Origin: Limonium bicolor
Taxonomy: Eukaryota > Streptophyta > Magnoliopsida > Caryophyllales > Plumbaginaceae
Direction of reading: 5' to 3'
Assembly: GCA_023374045.1 (NCBI GenBank)
Contig: CM041777.1
Span: forward strand, 102,750,046-102,814,045
DNA length: 64,000 bases
In this document: positions 29,873 through 42,700 of the stretch, in pieces
How positions within the stretch are numbered: position 1 is the stretch's first letter
How the letters are laid out: every line of letters begins with the position of its first letter
Position numbers and translations under genes: made by a program
Notes under the pieces: model-generated
Databases searched by the model: none
Seen by the model: the letters and a program-made list of their open reading frames with translations, nothing else
Told to the model about the DNA's origin: nothing

Positions 29873-30900
29873 AATCTCCTATTATCGATGGTAATGAGAA
29901 GGGAAAGAAAGTAGAATCACCTATAACACCCGTTATTGCCATTGATGTTTCAGACCCACTTTATGTCCATGGATCGGAGAACCCAAATCTGAATCTGGCA
30001 TCCAAATTCTCGGGTACAGGATTCTTGGGGTGGAAGTGGTCCATGACGCTTAGCCTCAAGGCTAAAAACAAATTCGGATTCGTGACCGGAGAAGTCAAAA
30101 AACCAGGAGCGGATGAACCAATTCGTTTGTCAGCCTGGGTACGTTCGAATTCACTGGTTGCCTCATGGATAACCAGCTCACTTGCACCACATATCGCGGG
30201 AAGTTTAATGTTCTCAGACAATCCAAAATAGATCTGGGATACACTATGTCGTAGGTATGAGGAAAATAACTTAGCTATGATACATGGATTGAAACAATCA
30301 TTAGCAGAAATAAAGCAGGGCGGTGATACTATCACTGCATACTTCACCAGACTCAAGAACATATGGGGAGAAATAGATTTGGCGAGACCACCCCTTGACT
30401 GCAGTTGTGCCGTTTAGGAATCCCTAGCGAAGCGGGAAGAAGAAGATAAATTGATCCAATTTCTGATGGGACTAAACAAGAGTTACGTCCAAATTCAGGG
30501 TCAAATATTAGCTATGAAGGAAACGCCAAACCTTGAAAAGGCGTTTTCAATACTGATTCAGGGGGAGAATCAACGTGGAGATGAGAAAGAACAGGAAGAG
30601 TCTATGTCTTTTCTTAGTGCAAACGCATCAGCCAAATTCTCTAATGAGGCAGTCAGAGCCAAGACTGGAGACAGGAAAGGCTTACCTGCACCTACTGTAA
30701 AAAGGTAGGACATGTTTTCGAAGAGTGCTTTCCAGGTTGAAGTGTTCGCACTGCGGGCGTTCTGGCCATCTCGCTGCAGACTGTTTCCACCTGCACGGTA
30801 AAGACAGTGTTAGCCAGGAAGAAGAAGGACATCGCAGCGTTTTCGAGAGGAAGAAGCTCACCCAGCTGAATCGAGTCAGGCTGTGGGAGTTGTGAATCAA
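29873..30900 (+). pseudogene. Copia gag (plus-strand element)
   Basis: The N-terminal part is SDPLYVHGSENPN, LASKFSGTGFLGWKWSMTL, then WDTLCRRYEENN and LKQSLAEIKQGGDTITAYFT, the UBN2-type gag pattern. Two CCHC-like knuckles follow (CTYCKKVGHVFEEC and CSHCGRSGHLAADC, 30690-30775). TAG codons interrupt at 30229-30231 and near 30416, and there is a frameshift near 30700-30740. Confidence 0.85.
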
Positions 30901-31060
30901 CTTAGCCCTGAGCTTCTACAACAAATCGTTGGTTTAATTCAGGCATGAAAGCCGCCCCGTCACAGCCAAAGACGAACAGGCTTCCTCGTCTTGTGTTTCT
31001 TAGGTACGGTTTATAGTTTTCACAGCTTATTGAGCAATAAATCTGTCAGTTCCACCGATT

Positions 31061-32450
31061 TCAGAGGCAACTGGGTGATTGACACAGGCGCGACTGACCA
31101 CATGAGTGGGATGTTTGCTTTATTTCATAATCTGAGAAAACCGAAATACAATCGGTGTGTTGTTTGCCCGACGGACGACAACAGGTCGTTGAACAGATCG
31201 GCGACATTGTTTTTGGAAGAAATTTCGTCCTCACCAGCGTATTATGTGTGCCCGATTTTCGATTTAATCTGCTTTCCGTTCGCAAGCTCGTCGATCAGTA
31301 TATGTGTAAATTGGTATTTCTCACCACGACTGTTTTGTTCAGGACCCTGTTACAGGGAAGAATAAGCATTTTGGGGTAGTACGAGATGGGTTGTATTTCC
31401 TGGACGAGGATTGGATGGAAACTTGGGCCGCCCACCTATTCGAGGAAAACAACAAAGCCCAGCACAAGATTGGGCCTGCTCTTTTCAATTTCAACGAAAC
31501 AATTTAGATGTGGATTTGGTTCCCGAAGTTTGTTTTTCAGTTGAAGATATTTCAGTTTTTGATTTGCATGTTGCTCTCGGTCATGTGCCGTTTGACAAAC
31601 TGTTTGCTATGGGTTTAATAAAGCAGCAAGATATTTCTAAGCAAATTGTTTGTGATATATGTTATAAAGCTCGAGCTCAACGACATTCTTTTGGTACTTC
31701 AGAAATCAAAACGACGTGTTGTTTTGAAATGATCCATGTTAATGTATGGGGCCCGTTCCAAGCAAAAACATATAACGTGTTCAAATATTTTATATATTTT
31801 GTTGATGATTATACTCACACTATGTGGGTCCAGTTGTTGTCACATAAGGGGGAGGCATGGCAAGCCATCGTCACATTTATACGCATGGTGGAGAAACAGT
31901 TTGACACTACAGTCAAATCATCCGAAGTGATAACGCCAAAGAGCTTGAGAGTTCAAATGAAGGGCGAGATTTTTATAAACGTGCAGGAATTATCCATCAA
32001 ACTACATGTGCCCACACCCCGCAACAGAATGCAGTTGTGGAGTGAAAGCACAAATATCTCCTCGAGACGGCAAGAGCATTATATTTTCAGTCCCACATTC
32101 CACTATCATATTGGGGTGAATGTATACTTCATGCAGTTTATTTAATCAACCGCCTTCCCACTAAAGCTTTGAAGGGTAGGTCACCGTTTGAAGTGTTACA
32201 CAATAAAAGGCCCGATTATAAGTCTATCAAGCCTTTCGGTTGTCTTTGTTACAAAACAATTGTTGGACCGAAGGATGGTAAGTTTGCTCCTCGGGCAGAA
32301 ACTTGTGTGTACCTAGGAGAACATCCCCGTAAGAAGGGGCATAAGGTTTTACATCTGGATACTCAGACAGTTGATGTGAGCAGAGATGTCCGGTTTCATA
32401 CTAATATGTTTCCGTATCAGAACCGAGCCCAAGAAGAGTTGACTGCTATC
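31061..32450 (+). pseudogene. Copia protease and integrase (plus-strand element)
   Basis: The protease motif NWVIDTGATDHMSG (31067-31108) contains the catalytic DTGA. The remainder of PR is split over frames to ~31365. Gag-pre-integrase and integrase zinc region: HVALGHVPFDKL then CDICYKARAQRHSF (31567-31690). In the integrase core the usual H-x-D-V-W-G-P reads HVNVWGP, replacing the first catalytic Asp by Asn. FVDDYTHTMW follows. The C-terminal part (32169-32430) has GCLCYKTIVGPKDGKFAPRA and CVYLG. Confidence 0.88.
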
Positions 32451-32805
32451 TCTAGCACTTGTGGTGAGCCAGATTGGTATGACGACGATGAACCCGTTGT
32501 GCATTCTCAGCCATCTCTTGTGCCCTGTAACGATGCAGAAGCCGAGATTGCTTCTTCTCCTTGTCCAGAGCCAGAGGAAGCAGTAGTTTCCGAAGATAGT
32601 GGTCTTGAGTTACGTCGTTCTACGCGTGATAGTCATAAACCACGCTACCTGGAGGATTACGTCTGCAACACCCTGTTTCAAGAGATTCTTGATGAAAGGG
32701 TCTACGGTCGCACAGGCTCTAATGTGCTCACTGGTTGTGAAAGTTTGACTGATACAACTCCAAGTTTGTCATCTAGTCTCATGGCTCAGCATTCGAACAT
32801 GACCC

Positions 32806-34260
32806 GTGCAACTTTGTCCAGCATGGAAGAACCTACACACTACAAAGAGGCTGTTCAGTATCCGTATTGGCGGGAAGCCATGCAGCAAGAGTTGCGTGCA
32901 CTTGCAGACAACGGGACTTGGGAAATTGTTGATTTACCTAAGGAAAAAGACGGTAGGTTGCAAATGGGTTTACAAGGTTAAGCTTAAATCTGATGGCTCC
33001 TTGGAACGATATAAGGCTCGATTAGTGGCTAAAGGATTTACCCAGCGACACGGTTTTGATTATCATGAGACCTTCTCGCCAGTGGTTAAAATGACTACTA
33101 TTCGAGCTCTCGTTACTGTTGCACTACGTAAAGGATGGTTTATCAATCAACTTGACGTTAATAATGCTTTTCTCCATGGTCACCTCGATGAAGAGCTTTA
33201 CATGAAGATTCCTCATGGTCTTGAGGTTCTAGGGAAAAATAAAGCTTGCTTGTTGAAGAAGTCCCTTTATGGACTCAAACAAGCTTCACGACAGTGGTTT
33301 TACAAGTTGACTCAGTTTCTTCAGACCTTGGGTTCACACAGTCTAAGAATGACTACTCGTTGTTTCATGTCAAGAGAGATGGCCATCTCCTCTTTGTCGC
33401 CGTTTATGTTGATGATTGTTAGTGGTTGGTCTCATCAATAAGATGTTGATGCTCTTAAACTGTCTCTTGATGAGAACTTTAAGATTAAGGACCTTGGTAC
33501 TCTTCACTATTTTTTCTTGGCATTGAGTTTGCGCCTATTTCGAATGGTTTTATCTTGTCTCAGCGCAAGTTTTGCGCTGATCTCGTCAAGGAGTATGGGT
33601 GTGACACTACCAAGTCTACTGCCAGCCCCATGGTTGTAGGCCATCCTCTACTTGCAGATCATGGGGCTATTCTTGAGGATCCTGTGCTTACTGACAGCTT
33701 GTAGGGAAGCTCAATTATCTTTCGAACACACGGCCAGATATTAGTTTTACGGTTCAGGCTTTGAGCCAATTTATGCACAAGCCTTGTGATGCCCATATGG
33801 ACGCTGCCTTACATGTGCTTCGCTACGTCAAAGGAACTATGGGATATGGAATTGTTTTGAAGGTTGCACCCGCTGCTAGCTTCGGTCTCACTACCTATTG
33901 TCAGCTTGCCCTACTACGCACAGGTCCGTATCGGGCTTCTATATTTTCTTGGGAGATAGCCCTCTGTCTTGGAAAACCAAGAAACAAGCTACAGTCTCTC
34001 TATCTAGTGCTGAGGCTGAGTATCGTTCTTTACGACGAGTCACAGCCGAGCTGACTTGGCTCAGTCGTCTTCTCCATGAGCTTGAGGTCGACAACATCAC
34101 TCCCATTTCTATCAAGTGTGACAACCAGTCCGCCATTCATATTGCTCGTAATCCGGTCTTCCATGAACGCACTAAACATATAGAGCTGGATTGCCACTTC
34201 GTTCGTGAAAAAATTCAACAAGGGTTGGTTGATCTCTCTTATACTTCTTCTTCCACATAG
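32806..34260 (+). pseudogene. Copia RT and RNase H (plus-strand element)
   Basis: The RT has [53 protein letters not shown] and [16 protein letters not shown]. The catalytic box reads VYVDDC followed by a stop, in a different frame from the preceding part. The RNase H has CPTTHRSVSGFYIFLGD, SLSSAEAEYRSL and IKCDNQSAIHIARNPVFHER. It ends in the usual LADMMTKAL near 34260-34290 after a TAG. Confidence 0.9.
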
Positions 34261-34377
34261 CTCGCGGATATGATGACGAAGGCTCTACTCGGCACACGTT
34301 ACAGACAACATATTCAGGCCATGGGTATGGGCGACAGCGACAATCCAAGACTTGGTGAGCAAGCCCACCTGTGTCTT

Positions 34378-34385
34378 GCGGGGGG
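34378..34385 (+). other. polypurine tract of the plus-strand Copia
   Basis: GCGGGGGG immediately before the 3' LTR, where plus-strand DNA synthesis is primed in LTR retrotransposons. Confidence 0.75.
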
Positions 34386-34708
34386 TGTTGGGCTGTCCGC
34401 ATAATCCAACCACTCCCCATAATACAAGTTCACATCAGCCCACTTAGTGGCATATTATTTATTCATTCAGTATTTATCTCCAAGTTAGTTTAGATACTTT
34501 CTGTTTATACAAATCTGGTAGTTACGATTATTTAGGTTGTAATCTATCTATATAAACATTATTGTACCATGTACAAAAAAGAAAGTAATTATACAGAGAA
34601 GAATAACAATACAGATTTCTTGCGTCTTCCTCTGTCCTATACTCGTCTTCCTATCTGCTCAGTAACACCGAGCTTTTCTTCTACAAACACACAAACACAA
34701 AGTCATTA
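34386..34708 (+). repeat. 3' LTR of the plus-strand Copia
   Basis: Starts TGTTGGGCTGTCCGC, one base shorter than the 5' LTR, otherwise almost identical to it. It is followed by GTTAC, the right target copy. Confidence 0.92.
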
Positions 34709-34713
34709 GTTAC

Positions 34714-36103
34714 GGGTTCGGGAGAGAGAGGGTGATGTAGGTGGTGCCATAAAACAGGAGAGAGATCATGGCCTAGGAATGTGTACGTGTGTGATGATGA
34801 TGTATGACGGTCTGCAAATGGAAAATGGAGTTCATTAAACAAACTGACAACTGAGAATTATTTTCTTGCTAGAAAGGTTATAACACTTGTACCCACGATG
34901 ATTAGAGGGATAACCTAGGAAAACACAAGGGGTGGAGCGGCTAGAAGCTTATTTACGGTGGAAGAGGGAAAAATAGGGAAGCATAAATAGCCAAAGACGT
35001 GAAGATGGAGTAAGCAGGTTTCTGCTGATATAGGAGTTGTAGTGGGTGATGGACAGGGGCGGACCTAGTAGGGGTCACGTGGGGTCACGTGACCCCATGA
35101 CTTTTGTAAAAAAAAAATTAATATAGTGAGTTTTAATGTAGTTTTTTATAAAAGTAGATATTTTATGTCTTAGTGACCCCACAAATATCATAAAAATTTA
35201 ACTATAGAAATTTTTATTTGTCAGTGACCCCATAATTTTTAATCTCTGGGTCCGCCACTGGTGATGGATACATGAGGCACTTAGGAAGGATGTTAAGAAG
35301 ATATGTTGCCATTTGAAGAGCATGGTGCCAAAAGGGATAAGGGGTACATGATGAGTGTAAGAATACGAATAATATTATTGATGGTGAGAATTTCGTGTTC
35401 AGCCTTGCCATTTTATGAGGAGGTATGAGGGCAAGAAATGGAGGTGCATCCCAGTGGTGGCACAAAATTTATGGAACACACCATTATCATATTCTTGCAC
35501 ATTTTAACACTGGAGATATTTAATGTCCCATTCAAACTATATATGTGTTATATAGGCGTGGAAAGATATAAAGACCAAAAAACTTGAGACTTATGAGTAA
35601 TAGGTAAGCCCATAAAAAATTATATTCATCAAAGAAAAAACATAATAACTCTGGCCTAAAGAGCTCAAATTTGATCCAAAGATCTGTGTGGACAATATCA
35701 AAAGGCAGTATAGTATGAGATAGAGATTTTACAAATGGTAACTTAATATGTTTCCCTAGAGAGCAAGAAGAAAACATGAAGGACAATAATCAATAAATCT
35801 ATGTTGACAAAGAGAACTGAAAACAGGAGCTCCCCGGTGGCCAAGCCGAGCATACTAGACAAGGGCAGAGATGGCGGAAAAAGTCAATGAAGAGGTGGCT
35901 AGAATCTGTGTTGCTAAAGGGACTATATAGGATAAAAAAAACCTATATTACACCCCATTAGACGCCGGCCCATTATAAATCCTTGACAGAAAAACCAAAG
36001 GATCAAACTCAATAGAAACATGATTATCGATAGTAAACTTGCAAACAAAGACCAAGATCTTGATGAATTTTGGAGCATGAAGGACATTATTAAATGACAA
36101 AGG
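34714..36103 (-). pseudogene. Copia integrase region (split Copia element)
   Basis: 35532-35786 contains CSLGKHIKLPFVKSLSHTI and PFDIVHTDLW, the gag-pre-integrase finger and first catalytic Asp block (HTDLW intact). 35261-35465 contains pieces of the PQNG.AE region and the FW..A...A.YL.N segment in broken frames. A hAT MITE interrupts between 35054 and 35260. The stretch 34714-35053 is the beginning of the linker and has no intact frame. Confidence 0.8.
35054..35260. mobile_element. hAT-type MITE, perfect 8-bp TSD
   Basis: 207 bp, left end CAGGGGCGGACCTAG, right end CTGGGTCCGCCACTG, flanked by GTGATGGA at 35046-35053 and 35261-35268. An inner inverted word GTGACCCC/GGGGTCAC repeats several times. 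The same family of ends is found at 10946-11705. Confidence 0.93.
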
Positions 36104-36646
36104 AATTTAAACTGATTGGTTCCCTGTTATGTTAAGCCAAAAAGCTAAGAGGGTGTGGAGATCTACGTTGTGCTATGGGATTTATCATGTGTGGATGCAC
36201 AGAAATGAAGTAATATTTCGCGATGAAGCCTTGAACATGCCCCGGACCGTAATGAAGACAAAGCTTGGTATTTGGGGATGGACAAAATTATGGTGGAAGG
36301 ACTTCCCTCTTCCTTGCGCTAGTTTTGTGGAGTTGAGGTCACTAAAGGACTATTTGTAATACCGATAGGAGAATTTAGGATTTGGTTTGTTTGCGGTGGT
36401 ATTTTGCTTGGCTGGATTTGTTTGGTTTGGACTTGTTTGTTGTGACTCTGCTGTTTAAACTGATTGGTAGTTTGGTAGTTTGGTTTTAGGATTGTAACTG
36501 GATGGGTGGGGTACTCTTTTTCCTCTCTGGGTTTTTTCCCACTGGGTTTTACCTTGAGAGGTTTTAATGAGGCCCAAAAAACACCCATCCGCCTGGTTTT
36601 CCAGGAATTTAATAAATTGGCGTTAAGCCCAAATTATCAAAAAAAA
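36104..36646 (+). mobile_element. 5'-truncated LINE, 18-bp TSD
   Basis: 543 bp, the last ~75 codons of ORF2 (KAKRVWRSTLCYGIYHVWMH through SLRSLKDYL-like end at 36357), 3' UTR and A tail. The flanks ATTATTAAATGACAAAGG at 36086-36103 and 36647-36664 are identical. The 3' UTR words GGTTTTAATGAGGCCC and CCTGGTTTTCCAGGAATT match the full-length LINE at 36879-43741, so both belong to one family. Confidence 0.93.
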
Positions 36647-36664
36647 ATTATTAAATGACAAAGG

Positions 36665-36878
36665 GGGAGTCGCCACAACCTTGAATGAGAATTTTTTGAC
36701 CACATCCAACAGAGGTGACATAGAGATGCTAAAAGTAGAATAAGACGAGAGAATACCTGAGTTAGACATCATGTGTGATGTCATTCCAGTAACCAAGTAC
36801 CAATTGTTATGGTTGGTGCAAGCGAAAGAGCATGCATAGGAGAATCGATGTTCGTGGGAGCATATGAGGCGGTTGGCG
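36665..36878 (-). other. piece of the split Copia between two LINEs
   Basis: About 200 bp of Copia interior (between gag and integrase) left between the two LINE insertions; it ends in the left target copy of the full-length LINE. No protease motif is recognisable in it. Confidence 0.5.
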
Positions 36879-36997
36879 TGAAAGTATCATATGTGTGCAT
36901 ATTAGAAATTAGATATGCTCCCTCCTCTCTCCTCATTCCTCCCTCCCCCTCTCCCACCCACCCTCCTCCCTCACCCACCACCTGTCCTCCTCCTATA

Positions 36998-39642
36998 ATG
37001 GCCACCGTATCGTCACCTAAGCCTCACCACCGCCTGTCTTCACCGCACAGACAAATCCCCACCACAGCCCTCACCACCATCACAAAACTCCTTCACTACA
37101 ACCCACGGCCACAACTACACCACTAAACCTCACCATCAACCCAAACACACCCGCAAAGACCCCACTCCCATCCACCACCAAACCACTTCTAAGTTTCCCC
37201 TGCCACAAGTTACGCCCAGCTGCCCCACCACCTACACGAACCTAATCAGCGAGAAACCTTATAATAAAATGTGGAGACAAGGTGGAGAGAGAGGTCTCGT
37301 AGTGCAGCTGACTCAAGGGAGAAGAGATGGTCATGGAGGGCGGTGAAATGGAAAGAAGGCTTGCATCGAAGACAAGGAGGTCCACGTGATACACTCAAGC
37401 TTCATTCTCTCAACCCCAGGAGGAGTCAAAACCCAAGAAATAGAACCCCTCTTATCCAACCCTACGTAACCAGCCACAAAGACCACCTCAGCCGCAATAT
37501 AGGAGAAGTCCTTGACCTACCTCTAAGCAGTACAATATTCATTGATAATATCAGTAGAAAAGTCTCTGATTATCAGCTCGGGAGATTAGTAAATAGGTTT
37601 GCAAAGTGGACAAGGATATTAATCAGCAGAAAATGGAGGAGGGAACAAACAAAAATTGTGCCTTTGTGGACGTCCAACATGTTCTGGATGCTAGGAGGGT
37701 GATTAATGGAATATCTGGGTGGAGAATTAACGGGAGTACACTCACGGCACTAATAGAGTTCCAAGGGCAGAAGAGGAGGCGATCCACTGAGAAACGTAGC
37801 CAAGTATATGGGAAAAGGCAAGGCCAAGAAGGAAAAATGCTGTTAGTACCTAAATCGCTAGGCCAGTACGGTTGGGAGACAAAGAAATACCATAGTGTTG
37901 TCTCAAGGTTATCCATTAGTCTCAAAGTGGACAGAGAAATGGTGTCATGTCTAGAGAAGTGCACGGTCGTGACCACCAAAGAAGAAAAGAGCTGCTGGAG
38001 AAGCTATGGCTTTTCTACATAACCTCTGGCCAAACATGGTGGCTTATTAGTATTTTCAAGGAAGAAGTTCCTCGTGGTCTTTAACTCCATGGGGGAAGCA
38101 GACGAAGTGGTTAATAAGGCACAAATTAATGGCATTAGCGAAGGGATAGTAGAGCTCAGACAGTGGAGTATTGGTGATCAAGTTGAGAGGCGTAGAACTT
38201 GGATAGTCATTAGGGGTATACCCCTCCATGCTTGGAATAAAACCAATGTTAGGAAAATTGCTAAAACAGTCGGGGAAGTAATCAAGATTGAAGAGGAGGA
38301 AGTGCATTCGTAGAAAATGTCGAGATTCAAGTTCAGATAGAAACCACAACCCTTCAAATGATCAACTGGAAAATCATGGTCCAAGTAGAAGAGCAAAAAT
38401 TCCCAGTCAGCATAGTGGAAATTGATTCGCACGGACCCAAGTCCAAACGAAGGAGCCCTCTGAGAGTATAGTCCTACTGGTCAATGCAGAGAAGTTGATA
38501 AAGGAAGTCAACAAGGTGATACTATTGTGCAAGAGACAAACGGACTAGATGGATGGAGAAATATACTACCTCCGTCCCATATTGATCTTCCTGTTTGCTT
38601 TTTGACATGTTTTTTCCACTTCAATATTAAACTTATAAGATAAATGAATTTTACAAAATAATTTCTACCAACATGTAATTTTTCATGTGAGGATTTCATT
38701 GCAAAACTTAGATTTGTAAAATTATATTATCTTATATGTTAATATTAAAATCAAACGACATGCTCAAATAGTGGATGAGATGGTCAAATAGGGACGGAGG
38801 GAGTATAAGAGAGCAGATTAAGGAGATAGCAATATCTCATGTCAGTACACTCACCGAAGCTGTCGAGTCCTGTGCCGCGATTTCCTCCACCGCTCCCATC
38901 GCATATGCCGCGTGTGAAAGGGTGAGAATAAAAAGAAGATATTGGCAGAGGGGAAGACTATGCGCATGAAAAGGTAATTAGCAGAGAAGTTAGTAAGGAG
39001 GGGAGTGTGGTAGCTCACGAAATTTCAGCCTCTGATGGCATAGGATTAGTGGAGAGAGGTGAGGAAAAGACAAAATCTGATGTGATAGGAGAAAGGATTA
39101 GAGAAGGAAAAAATATAATAGGCGGCGCATGTCCCAATACCGAACCACTCATGCTGAGTACGTATGAGGAAGAGAATTATAATATTCCCTCAAATAGTGA
39201 CATGCTGGCACATCCAAAAAATAATAAATGCTGTAGGGTGATGAGGGGGCGGCGGCACCAGGCTCAAGGCACAGAGGAAAGAGAGAGTGGTATACTTTTC
39301 CAACCCACACAGCAAAAAATAGCAGATAAAATATCCACCCATGGAGCCGAGAGTGGGGAGGAGTCAAACGAAAAAGCTATTGACCTGGCAGAAAATTCTG
39401 AAGAAGAAAAGAGGAATGCAGTCAGTCTCCTCGTAGAGTTAGTGCACGATACGCCACCGCCAAAATCGAAACAGCAATCCCAACTTCAGGCGAGAGACTC
39501 AGAAGGGAGAATCATCAATAAAGAAGAAGAAGCAAGAGCATGTGTTAATCTAATGAAGAAATTAGGCTGCCAAGTTCCTGACCCTGAGCTCACACAAGCC
39601 AACATTATAAACCAACTACAAACTCCCCCAAGAAGGCAGTAG
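36998..39642 (+). pseudogene. LINE ORF1: RRM and DUF4283-like RNA-binding protein
   Basis: The N-terminal region is Pro/His-rich. The RRM starts at STIFIDNISRKVSDYQLGRL (37530-37590) and continues in the next frame with NKNCAFVDVQHVLDARRV and INGISGWRINGSTLTA (to ~37755), so one frameshift lies inside the RRM. A second region (38074-38313: VFNSMGEADEVVNKA, RRTWIVIRGIPLHAWN) matches the DUF4283/LINE ORF1 pattern ending GIPLHAWN. After the Stowaway insertion, a charged tail runs 39007-39642 (open frame). ORF1 proteins coat LINE RNA. The start codon is uncertain. Confidence 0.78.
38566..38803. mobile_element. Stowaway MITE inside LINE ORF1
   Basis: 238 bp, ends CTACCTCCGTCCCATATTGA and AATAGGGACGGAGGGAG, flanked by TA (38564-38565 and 38804-38805). 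It is the close relative of the element at 8125-8361. It must have inserted after the LINE. Confidence 0.93.
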
Positions 39643-39751
39643 GGGAGAGGAGGAGAACGTGACCCACCCACTCCAAACAGTAGGGTCCAAAGCACAACCG
39701 AGGAAGAAAAACAAAGACAAGGCACTCTGATGTTGAGATGGTGGTATTGGA

Positions 39752-42700
39752 GTGCAAAATATAAGGGGCCTGGGGTCACGTGAGAAACAAAGAAAGCTAA
39801 GGGAAGAAACTAGAAGCTTAAATATCTCATTATTAAGCTTAGTGGAAACACAACATGGAGGAAATGTCACCCACCGAATTCCACATTTTTGGGGGAAGAA
39901 GAAGACAAGCCTAGCGTGGGAAGAGGTACCAAGCCAAGGGAGATCCGGGGGGATAGTAGCTATGTGGGATGAAGAGGCGATCGAAGTCAAGAAAGTTGAA
40001 AAGGGTATAAGATGGCTCATGCTTGAGATCAAACCAAGGGCAGAAGGCAACATTAGCACTTTAGTGGTGGGGTATGCGCCATGTGACCCAAGAGAGAGGA
40101 AGATACTTTTTGAGGAGCTGCTCCAAGTAAAAAATAATTGGCGACCTGAAATATTGTTTTTGGGGGACTTTAATTAAATCTTGAAGCCTTCTGAAAGAAT
40201 GCCTCCTAGTGCTACACATACCAGAGGCATGAAGGACTTCCAAACTTGGGTCAACGAAATGCAACTAACCGAAATCCAACTTCAAGATACAAAATTCACA
40301 TGGAAAGGAGGTATGTCATGTAGTAAAATTGATAGAATGCTTGCTACGCATGAATGGTTGTCTCAACATGCAGATGTCACACTCAGATCCGGTGAATGGA
40401 ATATATCTGATCATAGACTTTTGGTGTTGAATACTGGGAAGATCAATTGGGGTCCAAAGCCTTTTAGATCAATGGACTCCTGGCTGGAGCATCCAGGGTT
40501 TGAAAGTTTTGTTGCCAAACAATGGAAAGACCTGCGGGGTGGAACAACAATGATGAAACTAAAAAGGTTGAAAAGACCCTTGAAGAGATGGAATAGAGAA
40601 GTTTTTGGTGAGATGAATCAGAAGATCGAAAACCAAAAAGCTGATCTAATGAAGATAGAGAAGAAGATTGAAGAAGGAGATACCTCTAGTACCATTGAGA
40701 GGGATCGGCTACAGTCCTTGAAGAAGCTCCAATCAGCTGAGAGATACAAAGAAGTACATTGGAGGCAACTTTCAAGAGATAAATGGGTCAAAGAGCAAGA
40801 GTAACACCAAATACTTTCACAGAAGGGCAACCCTAAACCACCGAAAGAATCTTATTACATGTTTGGTGACTGAGAGTGGCATACTTGACAGCCCATCTGA
40901 AATTATAGCCCATATTGTAGAGTTCTTCACAAGGCTCTGCCAAGCGGTGCCCTCCTCAGGAAGTGTACCACCTCAAACCTCTCACCCTACTCTTTCGGTA
41001 CAGCAAGCGGCATCAATAGAAACTATACCTACCTTGGCTGAAATCAGGCAAGCTCTCTTACTATGTGATAGTTCAAAGGCCCCGGGTTTTGATGGCTACA
41101 ATATGAAGTTCATAAAGAAGATGTGGCACATTATTGGGGCCGACTTTGGGAATGATGTGAGAAGATTCTTTGTCTCTTCCAAGATTGATCGAAGAGTAAA
41201 CACCACATGGATAACCTTGATTCCTAAGCAACCAGATGCATCACAGTTGAAAGACTATAGGCCTATAAGTATGGTTGCGAGTATGTACAAGGTGATAGCT
41301 AAGCTTCTAAACAATCGGCTAGCATCCCTCTTGCCTAGCCTCATTGGAGAAAGCCAATCCGGATTTGTCAAAGGAAGGAATATCCTCGAAGGGCCACTTG
41401 TTGCTAATGAAGTCATATCATGGCTAAAGAAGAACAAGAAAAAAGGGGTCTTATTGAAAATTGACTTGAAGAAAGCTTATGACTCTATCTCCTGGGAGTT
41501 CCTAGACAAGATGCTAGAATGCATGGGATTTGGAGACACATGGAGGAAATGGATGAAAGAATGTGTTACAACCCCAAGGATTTCACTCCTAGTCAATGGC
41601 TCACCAACTAGGCCATTCTCTCCCACCCGCGGCTTAAGGCAAGGAGACCCGTTGTCTCCCTCATTGTTTGTCATATCTGTTGAAGTACTAAACTGGTTAA
41701 TACAAGCAGCAGTTGCACAACATAGCTTCTCGGGGCTGAAGATAGGTGCAAGACAAGTTAGGGTAACTCACCTTCAGTTTGCGGATGATATCATGCTCTT
41801 TAGTGAATTGAACCTGGAGGAACTTGTGCACCTACAAAGAATTCTCATATTTTTTACGGAAATGAGTGGTTTAAGGATCAACTTGGAAAAGTCAAGGGCC
41901 TTTTGTATCAATGCAAACCGCGAAAGAATCACACAGAGTAGCAAATATCTTTCAATGCCAAGTGGGAAGCCTACCAAGCACATACCTAGGTTGCCCCCTA
42001 GGAGCAAATGTAAGAAAATCAAGTACATGGCAACCGGTCATCCAAAAAGTCAAAACAAGGTTGGCAACATGGAAGGCTGCAAGCCTCTCAAAATCGGGTC
42101 GTGCAGTCCTTGTTAGATCTGTGCTTGAGTCTATTCCACTATACTATGCAAGTCTCTTTGTAATCCCATCTGTTGTAAGAAAGGAACTCACATCCATCCA
42201 GAGACAGTTCTTCTGGGGCAAGAACAAGAAAACATTCCTCACACCTACCTCTTGGAAAAGAATGGCGAAGCCAAAGGATGAAGGAGGCCTGGGTTTTACA
42301 AACCTACAACTTAAAAATTTGGCCTTCCTAGCCAAGTGGCGGTGTAGCTATGCAACAAACTCCAAACCTCTATGGAAAAGAGTAGTACAATCAATATATC
42401 ACATGAGGGATGGCTTGCACACAGGTGAATTGAATGGAAGGGCAGCCCGATGTAGGGGGCCATGGGCATCGATTGTAAGAGCCAACAAGAAACCCTCACA
42501 TTCAGTCACTCCTTGAAGAGAAGGTTCAAATTGCTCTGAATAATGGGCAGGATGCTATGTTTTGGCATGACAACTGGACCAATGCTGGAGCGCTCCAAAC
42601 CAGATTCCCCCGGTTGTATCACATAAGTTTGCAGCAACATTGTACAGTAGCCCAGATGGGATCATGGGAAAATGATTGTTGGGAGTGGTGCTTCCAATGG

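Larger units (their letters stand above)
29537..34708 (+). mobile_element. complete-length Ty1/Copia element, two LTRs, degenerate coding region
   Basis: 5172 bp. LTRs are at 29537-29860 and 34386-34708, with the primer binding site directly after the 5' LTR and a GCGGGGGG polypurine tract directly before the 3' LTR. The flanks GTTAG (29532-29536) and GTTAC (34709-34713) are a 5-bp duplication with one change. By eye the LTRs differ by about five substitutions and one single-base indel. The interior has gag, PR, IN, RT and RNase H in Copia order but with several stops and frameshifts. It sits in the linker of the minus-strand Copia. Confidence 0.93.
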
